From Sulfurovum sp. (GTDB lineage: Bacteria > Campylobacterota > Campylobacteria > Campylobacterales > Sulfurovaceae), in assembly GCA_030626265.1 (NCBI GenBank), contig DAOUPF010000085.1, forward strand, positions 1-6,456: 6,456 nt of DNA, written 5' to 3'. Under the pieces are notes generated by a model, which ran no database searches, had not been told where the DNA came from, and was given only the letters and a program-made list of their open reading frames with translations. The position numbers were made by a program, and so were the translations under genes. Positions 5,931 to 6,456 of this stretch are shown piece by piece (the first letter of the stretch is position 1; every line of letters starts with the position of its first letter).

Positions 5931-6456
5931 ATGGAAGCACTTAATATAGAAGCATTAAACATATTGGTTATATTAGCAGTCGCAGTTTTAGTAACTCTCT
6001 ATAAAGGTATCAATATAGTACCTCAAGGTGAAGAGTGGGTAGTAGAGAGATTAGGGAAATTCTCTCGTACTCTCACTCCAGGGCTCAATATCATAGTACC
6101 ATATATAGAAGCAGTTCGTCAGAGAATATCAACTAGAGATATCATACTAGATATCCCACAACCAGAGGTAATTACGAGAGATAATGCTGTTATATTGACA
6201 AATGCAGTGGCATTTATACGAGTAACTAATCCTAGAGATGCCCTATATGGTATAGAAAACTTCAGATTGGCTATTCAGCAGCTAGTTATGACAACCTTGC
6301 GTTCTATACTAGGTGAAATGACTCTAGATGAAGCACTATCAAACCGTGAGCAGATAAAAACTAGACTCAAAGATGCTATCATAGATGATGTGGCAGACTG
6401 GGGCGTGACGGTCAAATCTGTAGAGATACAAGACATCTCACCATCTGCCTCTATGC
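5931..6456 (+). CDS. SPFH/stomatin-like protein (paraslipin, QmcA-like), 3' end beyond the window
   Basis: An open frame from the ATG at 5931 runs to the window end (175 residues seen; the family usually has about 250-320). AAGGGA lies 7 nt before the ATG. Residues about 8-24 form a single N-terminal membrane anchor. The SPFH domain follows: NIVPQGEEWVVERLGKFSRT (28-47), LTPGLNIIVPYIE, then TRDNAVILTNAVAFIRV and YGIENFRLAIQQLVMTTLRS, then LGEMTLDEALSNRE and WGVTVKSVEIQDISPS. These match paraslipins such as E. coli QmcA and mitochondrial SLP-2 rather than flotillins. Such proteins oligomerise on the inner membrane into large ring- or cage-like assemblies. It follows NfeD by 15 nt, so the two are co-transcribed and probably bind each other. 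The coiled-coil C-terminus, if present, lies outside. Confidence 0.93.
   Translation, partial: MEALNIEALNILVILAVAVLVTLYKGINIVPQGEEWVVERLGKFSRTLTPGLNIIVPYIEAVRQRISTRDIILDIPQPEVITRDNAVILTNAVAFIRVTNPRDALYGIENFRLAIQQLVMTTLRSILGEMTLDEALSNREQIKTRLKDAIIDDVADWGVTVKSVEIQDISPSASM

Overview
The window looks like chromosomal DNA of a low-GC Campylobacterota (epsilonproteobacterium), most plausibly a free-living Sulfurovum/Sulfurimonas-type sulfur bacterium rather than a host-adapted Campylobacter or Helicobacter. The clues are the rpsF-ssb-rpsR order, a stand-alone Aer/CetB-type PAS protein, ilvC in a unit with a divergent polysaccharide deacetylase, and promoters recognisable by an extended -10 (TGCTATxxT) with no clear -35. 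This assignment rests on gene content and style, not on a database search.

Layout. Positions 1-139 (minus) hold the start of a lipoprotein gene that runs off the window. Positions 282-1529 (minus) are the ribosomal/replication operon rpsF-ssb-rpsR. It has an extended -10 promoter near 1611-1619, a structured leader of about 75 nt, and a hairpin plus a C-rich, G-free tract after rpsR that may end transcription. Divergent from it at 1781-2233 (plus) is a single-domain PAS sensor of the aerotaxis type. Positions 2309-5372 (minus) form one apparent operon transcribed ilvC, permease half 1, permease half 2, divergent polysaccharide deacetylase. Divergent from ilvC at 5463 onward (plus) is an NfeD-SPFH pair, with the second gene cut by the window end.

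The least ordinary part is the permease pair at 3355-4284. Two small membrane proteins, each resembling one half of a YraQ/ArsP-type (UPF0718) permease and resembling each other, are joined by a 4-nt ATGA overlap. The first is broken by a one-base frameshift in a run of four T (sense strand). The other points of interest are regulatory: mutually exclusive pairings in the rpsF leader, face-to-face extended -10 promoters between ilvC and nfeD, and a shared TGCTATxxT-CGCG promoter block in front of rpsF and ilvC.

Functionally the window is mostly housekeeping: translation, single-stranded DNA protection, branched-chain amino acid synthesis, envelope maintenance and membrane-domain organisation, plus one signalling protein. 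I see no mobile element, CRISPR array, tRNA or rRNA gene, and no sign of a wholly new multi-gene system.
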